Shown here: in pieces, positions 1 through 8,999 of the stretch
How positions within the stretch are numbered: position 1 is the first letter of the stretch
Layout of the letters: each line of letters starts with the position of its first letter
Source of the DNA: Clostridiales bacterium
Lineage (GTDB): Bacteria > Bacillota > Clostridia > Christensenellales > Aristaeellaceae
Length of the DNA stretch: 64,000 nucleotides
Direction: 5' to 3'
Assembly: GCA_015056205.1 (NCBI GenBank)
Contig: SVGS01000010.1
Span: 1-64,000 of the forward strand
Notes under the pieces: generated by a model
Databases searched by the model: none
What the model saw: the letters and a program-made list of their open reading frames with translations, nothing else
Told to the model about the DNA's origin: nothing
Made by a program: the position numbers and the translations under genes

Positions 1-28
1 CATTGTCAGGGATCCAAATTATACTGAT

Positions 29-120
29 GTGAAAGACTAATTTCCATGTCCACAGAACTGGATTCTCGTGAAAGACTTACTTCCAGTCGCCGCCCCCGGT
101 ACTGGAAGCAACCTTTTCAC
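29..120. repeat. Cluster of three related 18-nt repeats, one inverted
   Basis: An 18-nt unit beginning GTGAAAGACT occurs at 29-46 and 68-85 with two differences and a 39-nt period. A third copy lies inverted at 103-120 and matches at 14 of 18 positions. Copies two and three can pair into a stem closed by ACTTCCAGT/ACTGGAAG. The repeats may form the 3' end structure of a gene left of the window or be a short intergenic repeat family. Their role is unknown. Confidence 0.5.
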
Positions 121-126
121 TTCAGC

Positions 127-150
127 ATCAAAAGTTTTTGATCTTTTTTT
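127..150 (+). terminator. Candidate rho-independent terminator
   Basis: ATCAAAA and TTTTGAT form a weak AT-rich stem, followed at once by seven T residues. It probably ends a rightward gene lying left of the window and insulates the tRNA promoter that follows. Confidence 0.45.
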
Positions 151-161
151 CGCCGAACCGC

Positions 162-190
162 TTGACAGCCCCGTCACATTCTGTTAGAAT
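162..190 (+). promoter_or_regulatory. Sigma-A promoter of the tRNA unit
   Basis: TTGACA at 162-167, a 17-bp spacer and TAGAAT at 185-190 lie about 23 bp before the first tRNA. This is a near-consensus promoter. Confidence 0.85.
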
Positions 191-212
191 ACGCATTGCG
201 GTTCGCCGCTGT

Positions 213-283
213 TGGGGAATGGTGTAACGGCAGCACCTACGACTCTGACTCGTATTGTCTAGGTTCGAATCCTAGTTCCCCAG
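213..283 (+). tRNA. tRNA-Gln (CTG)
   Basis: The acceptor arms TGGGGAA and TTCCCCA pair over seven bases. The anticodon stem TACGA/TCGTA carries the loop CTCTGAC, giving anticodon CTG (reads CAG). A standard GGTTCGAATCC T arm follows. CCA is not encoded. A T-run follows directly, but the tRNA-Glu 15 bp downstream suggests co-transcription. Confidence 0.95.
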
Positions 284-298
284 CTTTTTTTCTACCTT

Positions 299-371
299 GG
301 CTCCGTTGTCTAGAGGCCTAGGACGCGGCCCTCTCAAGGCTGAAACACGGGTTCGAATCCCGTCGGAGCTG
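299..371 (+). tRNA. tRNA-Glu (CTC)
   Basis: The acceptor arms GGCTCCG and CGGAGCT pair, with one G-U at the end. The anticodon stem CGGCC/GGCTG holds the loop CTCTCAA, giving anticodon CTC (reads GAG). The T arm GGGTTCGAATCCC is intact. It shares the promoter at 162-190 with tRNA-Gln and is followed by a terminator. Confidence 0.95.
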
Positions 372-376
372 CTTAT

Positions 377-411
377 AAAGCCCTGTAATCTGAATGATTA
401 CAGGGCTTTTT
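377..411 (+). terminator. Terminator of the tRNA unit
   Basis: A 14-bp perfect stem (377-390 with 396-409) has a five-base loop and ends in a T-run. It closes the tRNA-Gln/tRNA-Glu transcript. Confidence 0.9.
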
Positions 412-497
412 GATATCTGCCCCTATAAGGGGCCATTACTTGCTACCGCCTAAAGGTGGGGTGTCAAAAGCCTGTTACCGGCAGCCTCTTAAAGAGG

Positions 498-920
498 TTA
501 CTTCAGACTTCGGCTTTCTTTGTAGGATTCTTCTTCCTGCTCTTTGATGTAATTCCTGATCGTCGCCTCATCCACATTTCCGATAGTAGATACATAATAT
601 CCACGCGCCCAGAAATCTCGTTTAAACTTGTTTCCAAGTTCCGGATGTTTGTCGAAGATCATGAGCGCCGACTTCCCTTTCAGGTATCCCATGAATTCGG
701 ATATTGCTATCTTCAGCGGTATGCTTACGCACAGGTGTACATGGTCCACGCATACCGCCCCCTCTATGATCTCCACCTTCTTGTATCGGCACAGTGTCTT
801 GATTATCTCTCGTACATCTGTCCGTACCTTCCCGTACATCACCTTCCTCCGATATTTCGGGATAAAAACTATGTGGTACTGGCATTTCCATCGCGTATGT
901 GATATGCTTTGATCGTCCAT
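498..920 (-). CDS. tnpA: IS200/IS605 family Y1 transposase TnpA
   Basis: This 140-residue HUH single-strand transposase cuts and joins the element ends as ssDNA. The HUH pair is His60-Val-His62, within DHVHLCVSIP. The nucleophile is the Tyr at about residue 124, in the helix that reads NYIKEQ. The length is normal for the family and the frame is intact, so the element may still be active. The start is ATG at 920 with a GGAGGC ribosome binding site, which is the 3' arm of the hairpin at 928-984. The C-terminal stop lies just beside the CCTCTT hairpin. Confidence 0.92.
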   Translation of the reverse strand: MDDQSISHTRWKCQYHIVFIPKYRRKVMYGKVRTDVREIIKTLCRYKKVEIIEGAVCVDHVHLCVSIPLKIAISEFMGYLKGKSALMIFDKHPELGNKFKRDFWARGYYVSTIGNVDEATIRNYIKEQEEESYKESRSLK

Positions 921-927
921 CTTGGAT

Positions 928-984
928 GCCTCCTATGGTTTTCGGATTGGCTTCTGACACCGCTCCGATCTTACCATAGGAGGC
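928..984 (-). promoter_or_regulatory. Hairpin able to mask the tnpA ribosome binding site
   Basis: GCCTCCTATGG (928-938) and CCATAGGAGGC (974-984) are a perfect 11-bp inverted repeat. In the tnpA mRNA, the arm nearest the start contains the GGAGG ribosome binding site, so the folded leader would hide it. IS200 elements are known to limit transposition in this way. The structure seen here fits that model. Confidence 0.7.
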
Positions 985-1075
985 TTTTCTATCCAACCAC
1001 ACGCTTCTGCTTATTCCGTTCTCCCCGCCATAGGCGGGGGTTTAAGCATATCAATTAATTCGGCTGACCGCATAC

Positions 1076-1105
1076 AAAAAACGCCCCTCCTTGCGGAAGA
1101 ACGTT
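1076..1105 (-). terminator. Terminator of the orphan RNA unit
   Basis: On the minus strand AACGTTCTTCC and GGAGGGGCGTT pair over 11 positions, including several G-U pairs, around a GCAA tetraloop. A T-run follows directly. Confidence 0.8.
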
Positions 1106-1295
1106 TCCTGAAACCCCAGGGAGCCGATGCCCTCGTTTTTTCACCCGCTATGTTAAGCAGGCTGGTGCCCTGCCGAATGACTCTGCCGTCCCCTGGCGTT
1201 TAAAACGGGGGCATGGCATATCACCCATTGGACCCGGGCTCCATTTTATGAAATGTGGGGAAATCCGAAAAGCTGTCGCGAACCCCAGGTGATCT
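1076..1295 (-). ncRNA. Candidate structured RNA of about 220 nt, family unknown
   Basis: A strong promoter (1302-1330) and a near-perfect terminator (1076-1105) bracket about 220 nt without a convincing reading frame. The transcript can fold into ATCACC/GGTGAT, TGGGG/CCCCA, a long TGCC...GGCA stem topped by CGTTT/AAACG, and GCAGG/CCTGC. I looked for the signatures of SRP RNA, tmRNA, RNase P RNA and T-box leaders and saw none. A 6S-like regulator is possible from size alone. A 23-codon frame beginning MPCPRFKRQG lies inside it but has only a poor ribosome binding site. Homology search and RNA-seq are needed to name it. Confidence 0.6.
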
Positions 1296-1301
1296 GGATA
1301 T

Positions 1302-1330
1302 ATTATAGCCGGATCATCCTTTTTCGTCAA
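1302..1330 (-). promoter_or_regulatory. Sigma-A promoter of the orphan RNA unit
   Basis: TTGACG (1330-1325), a 17-bp spacer and TATAAT (1307-1302) point leftward, with the predicted start near 1295. No protein gene lies downstream before the IS element. Confidence 0.8.
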
Positions 1331-1385
1331 TCCTTTTTTTGACTGCTTCTCCGCCCGGAGCGGGAAAAGCCCCGGTTCGTTTTTC

Positions 1386-2579
1386 TCACAGCCGGGAGGC
1401 GATGGCCTGAAGGAATTCCCTGCTGTTGACCGCCCGGGCTTCTCCTTCATACAGCGAGGCCAGATCCTTCGTCATCACGCCGCTCTGAATGGTATCCAGC
1501 GTGGCTTTTTCCAGTCTGTCCGCAAACTGCTGCAGCTCCGGAATGCCGTCTTTCTCCCCCCGTTTTCTCAGCGCGCCGCTCCAGGCAAAGATCGTGGCCA
1601 CCGGATTGGTGCTGGTTTCCTCGCCCTTCAGATACCGGTAGTAATGCCGGGTGACCGTTCCGTGCGCCGCCTCATACTCATACTGCCCGTTCGGGCTGAC
1701 CAGCACGGATGTCATCATCGCCAGAGACCCGAAAGCGGTGGCGATCATGTCGCTCATGACATCCCCGTCATAGTTCTTGCAGGCCCAGATAAAGCCCCCT
1801 TCCGAACGGACCACCCGGGCCACCGCGTCATCGATCAGCGTGTAGAAATAGGTAATGCCGGCCTTTTCAAAGGCTTCCCTGTATTCCGCTTCATAGATTT
1901 CCGAAAAAATGTCCTTGAACCGGTGGTCATAGGTTTTGCTGATCGTATCCTTCGTGGAGAACCACAGATCCTGCCCGATGCTGAGGGCATATTCAAAGCA
2001 GGAATGCGCGAAGGAGGCAATGGAGGCGTCCACATTGTGGATTCCCTGAATCACGCCGGGGCCGCGGAAGGAAAAAACCGTCTTCCGGATTTCCTGCCCG
2101 TCCTCTCCGGTAAAGACCAGTTCCGCCTTTCCGGCTCCCGGAACCCGGATCTCCGTGTTCTTATACACATCCCCATAGGCGTGACGGGCGATGGTAATGG
2201 GCTTTTTCCAGGTTCGCACGGTAGGATGTACGCCCCGCACCAGAATGGGTGCCCGGAATACGGTTCCGTCCAGGATCGCCCGGATCGTTCCGTTGGGACT
2301 CTTCCACATCTCCTTCAGTCCGTATTCCTCCACCCGCTGGGCATTGGGCGTGATGGTTGCGCATTTGACCGCCACGCCGTACTTCAGCGTCGCTTCGGCG
2401 CTTTCCACCGTCACCCGGTCCTCTGTCTCATCCCGGTGCTTCAGCCCCAGATCATAATACTCCGTCTTCAGATCCACATAAGGCAGTATCAGGGTATCCT
2501 TGATCTGAGCCCAGAGGATTCGGGTCATCTCGTCTCCGTCCATCTCCACCAGAGGGGTTTTCATCTGAATCTTTGCCAT
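1386..2579 (-). CDS. icd: NADP-dependent isocitrate dehydrogenase
   Basis: The 397-residue enzyme oxidises isocitrate to 2-oxoglutarate and CO2, reducing NADP, in the cytosol. It belongs to the dimeric type related to eukaryotic IDH1 rather than to the E. coli Icd type. The substrate-site residues fall at the same numbers as in human IDH1: Thr77, Ser94, Asn96, Arg100, Arg109, Arg132 and Tyr139. I chose ATG at 2579 because GGGAGAAG precedes it and the protein then starts [10 protein letters not shown] like its relatives. A longer frame upstream has no homologous character. It lies just after the terminator of the upstream pair of genes, and no clear promoter of its own is visible. 2-Oxoglutarate feeds glutamate and therefore the arginine operon found later in the window. 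Confidence 0.96.
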   Translation of the reverse strand: MAKIQMKTPLVEMDGDEMTRILWAQIKDTLILPYVDLKTEYYDLGLKHRDETEDRVTVESAEATLKYGVAVKCATITPNAQRVEEYGLKEMWKSPNGTIRAILDGTVFRAPILVRGVHPTVRTWKKPITIARHAYGDVYKNTEIRVPGAGKAELVFTGEDGQEIRKTVFSFRGPGVIQGIHNVDASIASFAHSCFEYALSIGQDLWFSTKDTISKTYDHRFKDIFSEIYEAEYREAFEKAGITYFYTLIDDAVARVVRSEGGFIWACKNYDGDVMSDMIATAFGSLAMMTSVLVSPNGQYEYEAAHGTVTRHYYRYLKGEETSTNPVATIFAWSGALRKRGEKDGIPELQQFADRLEKATLDTIQSGVMTKDLASLYEGEARAVNSREFLQAIASRL

Positions 2580-2619
2580 TTTCTTCTCCCGCCATTTCTG
2601 TCTTTCATCCTGAGTGCAC

Positions 2620-2655
2620 AAAAAAAGCACCGCTGAAATTGTATTCCCAGCGGTG
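2620..2655 (-). terminator. Terminator between the secreted-protein gene and icd
   Basis: CACCGCTG and CAGCGGTG form an 8-bp stem, followed on the minus strand by seven T residues. It ends the upstream two-gene unit, possibly with some read-through into icd. Confidence 0.8.
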
Positions 2656-2696
2656 TGGTAATTCAAGGAAAAAACGTTAAAACAACAGCAGAACAA

Positions 2697-3440
2697 TTAC
2701 GGGTTTTCGATGGACCAGTCCTCCCCCGCGGCGGAATCGGGTTCCGGTGTTTCCGTCACAAAAACCTCGTAGTGGGTATAATCGTCCTGCGAATAATACC
2801 CGTCATAATTTGCGTCGTTCCCGCTGTAGGTATCCGGAGCCCGGGTCGCCGTCGACACGGTGACGGCGCCGTTTTCGCCCCAGGATCCCTCCAGGGGAAA
2901 GATGATGGTCATCTGCAGCCAGCTGACGCCGTCCCGGTACTGGTTGGGATAATACGCGTAATACACTCTGGGCCGGGTTCCGTTCAGCTCCTCCACCGTT
3001 TCCTCAAAGGAAGTCTGCGGTTCCCGGATCACCTGATTCGCTTTTTGGGACGGCATTTCCAGAGCGCTCTTCGGGCTGGTCTGCCCGGGATCCAGCGCCC
3101 ACAGAAAGGCGGCGGCGATCACCGGGAACCGGGTCGGATCGCTGACCCGCAGCTGCAGGCTTCCGGGCGTCTGATATAACAGCTGCACGGTAATCTCCAC
3201 GCCCTCCGGCTCCTCCGCCCCGTCCCGCGTGGTAATGCCGAAGACCGCCAGCTTTTCATAAATTTCAAACAGCGTATTGACCGGCCGCTCCCCCTGCTCC
3301 GTCAGGAACTGATTCGCCAGCGTGATGTATTCCTTCAGGATCCGCTGCGCGGGGGTATCCGTTTTCCAGGCAATTTCCGCCCCGGCGGATCCGGAAAGCG
3401 TCAGCGCCAGGATCAGAATCAGCGCGGCAGCCCTTACCAT
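2697..3440 (-). CDS. Secreted protein of unknown function
   Basis: The 247-residue product begins with a signal peptide (about residues 1-20, cleavage near GSAGA). The rest is a soluble domain I do not recognise, with a Tyr/Asp/Asn-rich C-terminal third and a closing Glu/Pro-rich tail. ATG at 3440 overlaps the stop of the kinase-like gene by seven bases, so the two are translationally coupled, and a terminator follows at 2655. A longer reading frame upstream is an overlap artefact, because the signal peptide defines the start. A function in the cell envelope is inference only. Confidence 0.8.
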   Translation of the reverse strand: MVRAAALILILALTLSGSAGAEIAWKTDTPAQRILKEYITLANQFLTEQGERPVNTLFEIYEKLAVFGITTRDGAEEPEGVEITVQLLYQTPGSLQLRVSDPTRFPVIAAAFLWALDPGQTSPKSALEMPSQKANQVIREPQTSFEETVEELNGTRPRVYYAYYPNQYRDGVSWLQMTIIFPLEGSWGENGAVTVSTATRAPDTYSGNDANYDGYYSQDDYTHYEVFVTETPEPDSAAGEDWSIENP

Positions 3441-4075
3441 ATGGCGCCTTCGCCGCTGGCCTTCTGTTCCTTCACTTCGACCGCCTTGAGGATCACTTCC
3501 ACGCATCCGCAGTATCCCAGCACCCCGGAATCCAGGCACAGGTGATAGTTGTTCACATCCCCCCAGGATCCCGTAGCGTAATAGTTATAGTAGGAGGCCC
3601 GCTGCTTGTCGGTTTTCTTCAGAATTTCTTCCGCCTTCATGGGATCCACATGGTTATACTCGATAATGCGCTCCATCCGGTCCTCTTCGGGGGCGCGGAT
3701 AAACACATTCAGCACGTTATCGTGATCCCGCAGCACATAGTCGGCGCAGCGGCCCACCAGAATGCAGGGACCCTCGCTGGCGATCCGGCGGATGGTATCA
3801 AACTGTGCCAGAAAGATCCGGTGATTCAGCGGCATATCCAGATACATGCTTCCCGAATCTCCCCGGGAGTTCATCAGGGAAAACAGGAGACCCTTGTTGT
3901 ATTTTTCGTCATAATTTTCCAGCACCTGCTGGCTGATTCCGCTGTCCTTGGAAGCCTCCGCCAGCAGCTCCTTATCGTAATAAGGAATCTCCATCCGCTC
4001 AGCCAGCATGCTGGCGATATATCGGCCTCCGGATCCGTACTGCCGGCCGATGGTGATGATGGTATGATACTTCAT
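3434..4075 (-). CDS. Cytidylate kinase-like P-loop protein
   Basis: The 213-residue protein belongs to the cytidylate kinase-like family (AAK-type P-loop NTPases). The variant P-loop GRQYGSGGR is at residues 10-18 and a VGRCADYVL segment near residue 107 is typical. The family's substrate is generally unknown, and it is distinct from true Cmk. GGAGGG lies seven bases before the ATG. It is transcribed from the promoter at 4143-4171 and coupled to the secreted protein downstream. Confidence 0.85.
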   Translation of the reverse strand: MKYHTIITIGRQYGSGGRYIASMLAERMEIPYYDKELLAEASKDSGISQQVLENYDEKYNKGLLFSLMNSRGDSGSMYLDMPLNHRIFLAQFDTIRRIASEGPCILVGRCADYVLRDHDNVLNVFIRAPEEDRMERIIEYNHVDPMKAEEILKKTDKQRASYYNYYATGSWGDVNNYHLCLDSGVLGYCGCVEVILKAVEVKEQKASGEGAIW

Positions 4076-4142
4076 CGGAATCCCTCCTTTTTCGTCAGAG
4101 TTTGCAGAGACTGTGTCTGATTATCCCGGTCTGTCTGTGTAC

Positions 4143-4171
4143 AGTTTAGCATAATCTTGTGTTTCCGTCAA
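4143..4171 (-). promoter_or_regulatory. Sigma-A promoter of the kinase-like/secreted-protein pair
   Basis: TTGACG (4171-4166), a 17-bp spacer and TAAACT (4148-4143) point leftward, about 70 bp before the start codon. The 172-bp gap to the rightward gene at 4249 holds nothing else I can identify. Confidence 0.75.
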
Positions 4172-4248
4172 TTTCATGTTACACTTTCCGGGAAGAAACC
4201 GGCCGGAAGACCAGTGATTCCCGCCCGTTTCGGCAGAGAGGTGAACCG

Positions 4249-4920
4249 ATGAAAACGCCCGTCAATAAAGTGACCCTGAAACAGCATCTGACCTATAACT
4301 GGTGGAAGTATCCGCTGCTTTTTATTCTGACCTTTTTCGCGGTCGATCTGCTCTACACCACCACCGCCTACCGCAGTCCGCCGGAAAAGAAGGTGGAATT
4401 CTATATCTACGGATACGCAGATCAGAAAGCGCTGAATGAGTATATGGCCCGGGTCAATCAGGAACAAATGCCGGATATGGAAGTGATGGACTGTCTGACC
4501 CTGATGGATGACGACGCCTACGGGCCGGTCCAGCTGACCACCTATCTGGCGGTTGCGGAAGGCGATCTGTACCTGCTGCCCCGGGAGCAGTTCCTGACCG
4601 TCGCCTCCGACGGTGCGCTGCTTCCGCTGGAAGATCAGACGGAACTGATGGAAACCTTTTCCCGGGCCGGCCGTTCCCTGCAGAACGGATGGCGTAAGAA
4701 CCCGGAATCCGGAGAGACCCATCTTTTCGGTATTCCCGCGGATAAGGTTCCCGGTCTCAGGCAGTATGCCTATGCCAAAGACGGCTACCTGTGCGTCCTC
4801 TTTGCCGGCGGCAATACGGAGAATACCCTGAAGTTTCTGAACATTCTGGTGAACGATCTGTTCGAGGAGCCTCCGGCTGCGCCTGAAGAAACAGAAGGGA
4901 CGGCTTCCGCCGCCCCCTGA
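4249..4920 (+). CDS. Membrane-anchored protein of unknown function
   Basis: The 223-residue protein has a basic N terminus, one membrane segment at about residues 18-38 (YPLLFILTFFAVDLLY core) and an extracytoplasmic domain of about 180 residues. It ends in a Pro/Glu/Ala-rich tail. I recognise no family. ATG at 4249 is preceded by AGAGAGGTG, while the longer frame upstream lacks a ribosome binding site. It stands alone, diverging from the kinase-like unit and converging on the acyltransferase gene with no intervening base. Confidence 0.8.
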   Translation: MKTPVNKVTLKQHLTYNWWKYPLLFILTFFAVDLLYTTTAYRSPPEKKVEFYIYGYADQKALNEYMARVNQEQMPDMEVMDCLTLMDDDAYGPVQLTTYLAVAEGDLYLLPREQFLTVASDGALLPLEDQTELMETFSRAGRSLQNGWRKNPESGETHLFGIPADKVPGLRQYAYAKDGYLCVLFAGGNTENTLKFLNILVNDLFEEPPAAPEETEGTASAAP

Positions 4921-5586
4921 TTATTCGCCCCGCAGGCCTTTGGCCAGCTTTTCCGCCAGCTCGTTTTCCTGATCTCTGAACCGCCGCGCCGGGTCATACC
5001 AGACCGGGGCGGCGATTTTAAATACCCTGTTTTTGTAATCCACATGGACCGGATACAGCTTCAGAGCCCGTCCGCTGGCTTTGTACCAGAGTTCTCCCAG
5101 CCGAAGCCAGCCGGTGTTGATCCACCCGTGATGGCTCAGCCAGCCGCTGGGCTGTTCCGGAAAGATCACCAGATACTCATCTCTCCGAAGAACCCGGATG
5201 CTTTCCCGCAGCGTCAGCATGATCCGCTGATCATGGTATACCGGAACCCGCTTCACGCTTCTGAGAATCGGAGGAATCACCGCCGCCGCCAGATAGGGTA
5301 CGGTCGCCGTCAGAACCGGTTCAAAAAAGCTGCCAGGCTTCCACCAGTAATCCTGCCGGACGTAGGCCGGAACCTCTTTGGCCTCCAGCATGCCGTTATT
5401 GATCCACGGATTGCATTTATCCCGCAGGGGAAACTTCACCATCATATCCACGGGGCCGATGGCTCCCGCGTGATTCACGACAAATACGCAGGGACCGTCC
5501 TCAAAGGGCTCTTCCCATTCCACGCGCATCCGTGGCGACAGCAGCCGGATCAACCCGCCGGCGAGCCGATAAAACCGCTTTCCCAT
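4921..5586 (-). CDS. PlsC-like acyltransferase family protein
   Basis: The 221-residue protein resembles the lysophospholipid/1-acylglycerol-3-phosphate acyltransferase superfamily. The block VVNHAGAIGPVD is at residues 36-47 and FPEQPSGW at 142-149. Both differ from the consensus: His39 is separated from Asp47 by seven residues rather than four, and FPEG reads FPEQ. It may act on a different acceptor or be inactive. There is a hydrophobic patch near residues 91-108. The gene precedes guaB's 3' end by 37 bp in the same direction, so it is probably a distal gene of the guaB transcript. AAGGGG precedes the ATG. Confidence 0.75.
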   Translation of the reverse strand: MGKRFYRLAGGLIRLLSPRMRVEWEEPFEDGPCVFVVNHAGAIGPVDMMVKFPLRDKCNPWINNGMLEAKEVPAYVRQDYWWKPGSFFEPVLTATVPYLAAAVIPPILRSVKRVPVYHDQRIMLTLRESIRVLRRDEYLVIFPEQPSGWLSHHGWINTGWLRLGELWYKASGRALKLYPVHVDYKNRVFKIAAPVWYDPARRFRDQENELAEKLAKGLRGE

Positions 5587-5623
5587 GGTTCTTCCCCTTT
5601 ATTTCCCGCCAGGACGCCGCCCG

Positions 5624-7105
<1,482 letters not shown>

Positions 7106-7114
7106 TTAAAGGTT

Positions 7115-7143
7115 ATGTTATCAAAGAAGGAAAACACTGTCAA
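7115..7143 (-). promoter_or_regulatory. Sigma-A promoter of guaB
   Basis: TTGACA (7143-7138), a 17-bp spacer and TAACAT (7120-7115) leave a leader of about 25 nt before guaB. Confidence 0.85.
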
Positions 7144-7202
7144 TTGCCGCCGCTTTCTTTTTCTGAATTTCTGGTGAACTTCTTTTCCTCCGGATGTTCT
7201 GA

Positions 7203-7211
7203 TGTTATAAT
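7203..7211 (+). promoter_or_regulatory. Extended -10 promoter of the ABC exporter genes
   Basis: TG, one base, then TATAAT form an extended -10 element. No good -35 is visible at the right distance. It starts about 30 bp before the first ABC gene. Confidence 0.6.
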
Positions 7212-7247
7212 GAAGAGCATGATGCTGAAGGAAAGGATGGGTTCCCG

Positions 7248-8999
7248 ATGATCAAGAAACTGGCTGCCCGGGTGCGGCAGTATAAAAAGCAGGCCATCGC
7301 CACCCCGCTGTTCATGGTGGGGGAAGTGGCGATGGAAGCGCTGATTCCCCTGATCATGGCCTGGCTTGTCGACCGGGGAATTGAGCTGGGACAGATGGGC
7401 TCGATCTTCCTCTACGGCGGCGCGCTGCTGGTCACCGCTCTTCTGTCGCTGTTTTTCGGAACCGCCTCCGGCAAAATGGCCGCCATATCCTCTTCCGGTT
7501 TTGCCCGGAATCTGCGGCATGACCTGTACTATGCCATCCAGGATTTTTCCTTTTCCAATATCGATAAATTCAGCACCTCTTCCATCATCACCCGGCTGAC
7601 AACCGACGTGACGAACGTGCAGAACAGCTTTCAGATGATTCTGCGCATGGCGGTGCGTGCGCCGCTGACGCTGCTCTTCTCCATGATTATGGCGCTGACG
7701 ATCAACGCCAGAATCTCCATGGTCTTCCTGATCGCGCTGCCCTTCCTGGGCTTCGGGATCTACTGGATCATGTCCCGGACGCATCCGGTCTTCCGCCGGG
7801 TTTTCAAAACCTATGACAAGCTGAACAATGTGGTGCAGGAAAATCTGCGGGGCATCCGGGTGGTCAAATCCTTTGTCCGGGAAGATTATGAGGTGGAAAA
7901 ATTCAACGGGATCTCCTCCTCCATTTACAAGGACTTCGTTCACGCGGAAAAGAACATCGCCTTTATGGGGCCGCTGATGATGACCTGTATCTATACCTGC
8001 ACCCTGATCATCGCCTGGCTCGGCGCGAAGGCCATCATCGCCTCCGGGAACAATCCGGAGCTGGGAATGACCACCGGTCAGCTGATGTCTCTGATCACCT
8101 ACGTAATCCAGATTCTCAGCAGTCTGATGATGGTGTCCATGGTCTTCCTGATGATCACCATGTCCCGGGCCTCCGCGCAGCGCATTGTCGAAATTCTGGA
8201 CGAAACCTCCGATATCACCTCTCCGGAGAACGGCGTAAAGGAAATCCCGGACGGATCGGTAGATTTCGATCACGTGCATTTCAGCTACGCCTCCCGGAGC
8301 GAGCGGGATACCCTGTCCGATATTGATCTGCATATTCCCTCCGGCTCCGTCATCGGGATTCTGGGCGGAACCGGCAGCGGCAAATCCTCGCTGGTTCAGC
8401 TGATTCCGCGGCTGTATGACGTCTCCTCCGGGTCCGTCCGGGTGGGCGGCCGGGATGTGCGGGAGTACGATCTGACAGCGCTGCGGGAAGCGGTGGCCAT
8501 GGTTCTGCAGAAGAACGAGCTTTTCAGCGGAACGATTAAGGAGAACCTGCGCTGGGGAAACGAAAAGGCGACGGATGAGGAAATCATGGAAGCCTGCCGG
8601 CTGGCGCAGGCGGATTCCTTCATTCAGGATTTCGCCGATCAGTATGATTACCGCATCGAGCAGGGCGGCTCCAATGTTTCCGGCGGCCAGAAACAGCGGC
8701 TGTGCATCGCCCGGGCGCTGCTGAAAAAGCCGAAGATTCTGATTCTGGACGACAGCACAAGCGCCGTGGACACCCGGACGGACGCCCTGATCCGGGCCGG
8801 TTTCCGCAGCTATATTCCGGACACAACGAAGATCATCATTGCTCAGCGGGTTTCCTCCGTCATGGATGCCGACCAGATTATTGTGCTGGACAACGGCGCG
8901 GTGGCGGATGCCGGTTCCCACGAGGAACTGCTCGCCCGATGCGCGATCTACCGGGATGTCTATGAATCCCAGACGAAGGGAGAGGCCGACCATGAGTGA
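7248..8999 (+). CDS. ABC exporter half-transporter, degenerate-site subunit
   Basis: This 583-residue type IV ABC exporter has six membrane helices over residues 1-310 and an ATPase domain after 335. Walker A GGTGSGKSS is at 373-381 and the signature VSGGQ at 477-481. Walker B reads ILILDD, with Asp502 in place of the catalytic Glu, and the switch residue is Gln533 rather than His. That combination is the degenerate half of heterodimeric exporters such as TM287/288, so the protein should pair with the next gene. The two genes overlap by eight bases. Substrates of this class are commonly drugs, lipids or peptides, and the one here is unknown. Confidence 0.93.
   Translation: MIKKLAARVRQYKKQAIATPLFMVGEVAMEALIPLIMAWLVDRGIELGQMGSIFLYGGALLVTALLSLFFGTASGKMAAISSSGFARNLRHDLYYAIQDFSFSNIDKFSTSSIITRLTTDVTNVQNSFQMILRMAVRAPLTLLFSMIMALTINARISMVFLIALPFLGFGIYWIMSRTHPVFRRVFKTYDKLNNVVQENLRGIRVVKSFVREDYEVEKFNGISSSIYKDFVHAEKNIAFMGPLMMTCIYTCTLIIAWLGAKAIIASGNNPELGMTTGQLMSLITYVIQILSSLMMVSMVFLMITMSRASAQRIVEILDETSDITSPENGVKEIPDGSVDFDHVHFSYASRSERDTLSDIDLHIPSGSVIGILGGTGSGKSSLVQLIPRLYDVSSGSVRVGGRDVREYDLTALREAVAMVLQKNELFSGTIKENLRWGNEKATDEEIMEACRLAQADSFIQDFADQYDYRIEQGGSNVSGGQKQRLCIARALLKKPKILILDDSTSAVDTRTDALIRAGFRSYIPDTTKIIIAQRVSSVMDADQIIVLDNGAVADAGSHEELLARCAIYRDVYESQTKGEADHE

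Larger units (their letters stand above)
419..1041 (-). mobile_element. IS200-type insertion sequence (IS200/IS605 superfamily, tnpA only)
   Basis: The element holds one Y1 transposase gene, flanked by short subterminal hairpins as in IS200: GCCCC/GGGGC at 419-433, CCGCC/GGTGG at 446-459 and CCTCTT/AAGAGG at 485-497 on the 3' side of tnpA, and CCCCGCC/GGCGGGG at 1023-1039 on the 5' side. No terminal inverted repeats or target duplication are expected for this family, so the outer edges are approximate. There is no tnpB. The element sits between the tRNA terminator and the orphan RNA unit. Confidence 0.75.

Noticed and set aside
61..130. Possible small protein in the first 160 bases.
   Set aside because: There is no start with a ribosome binding site, and the stretch is explained by repeats and a terminator.
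1051..1150. Peptide-like minus-strand frame ending FFRKEGRFLYAVSRIN, first taken as a gene remnant.
   Set aside because: The same bases form an 11-bp terminator with a T-run downstream of a strong promoter, which explains the pattern better. A stop codon lies just upstream and no homologue is recognised.
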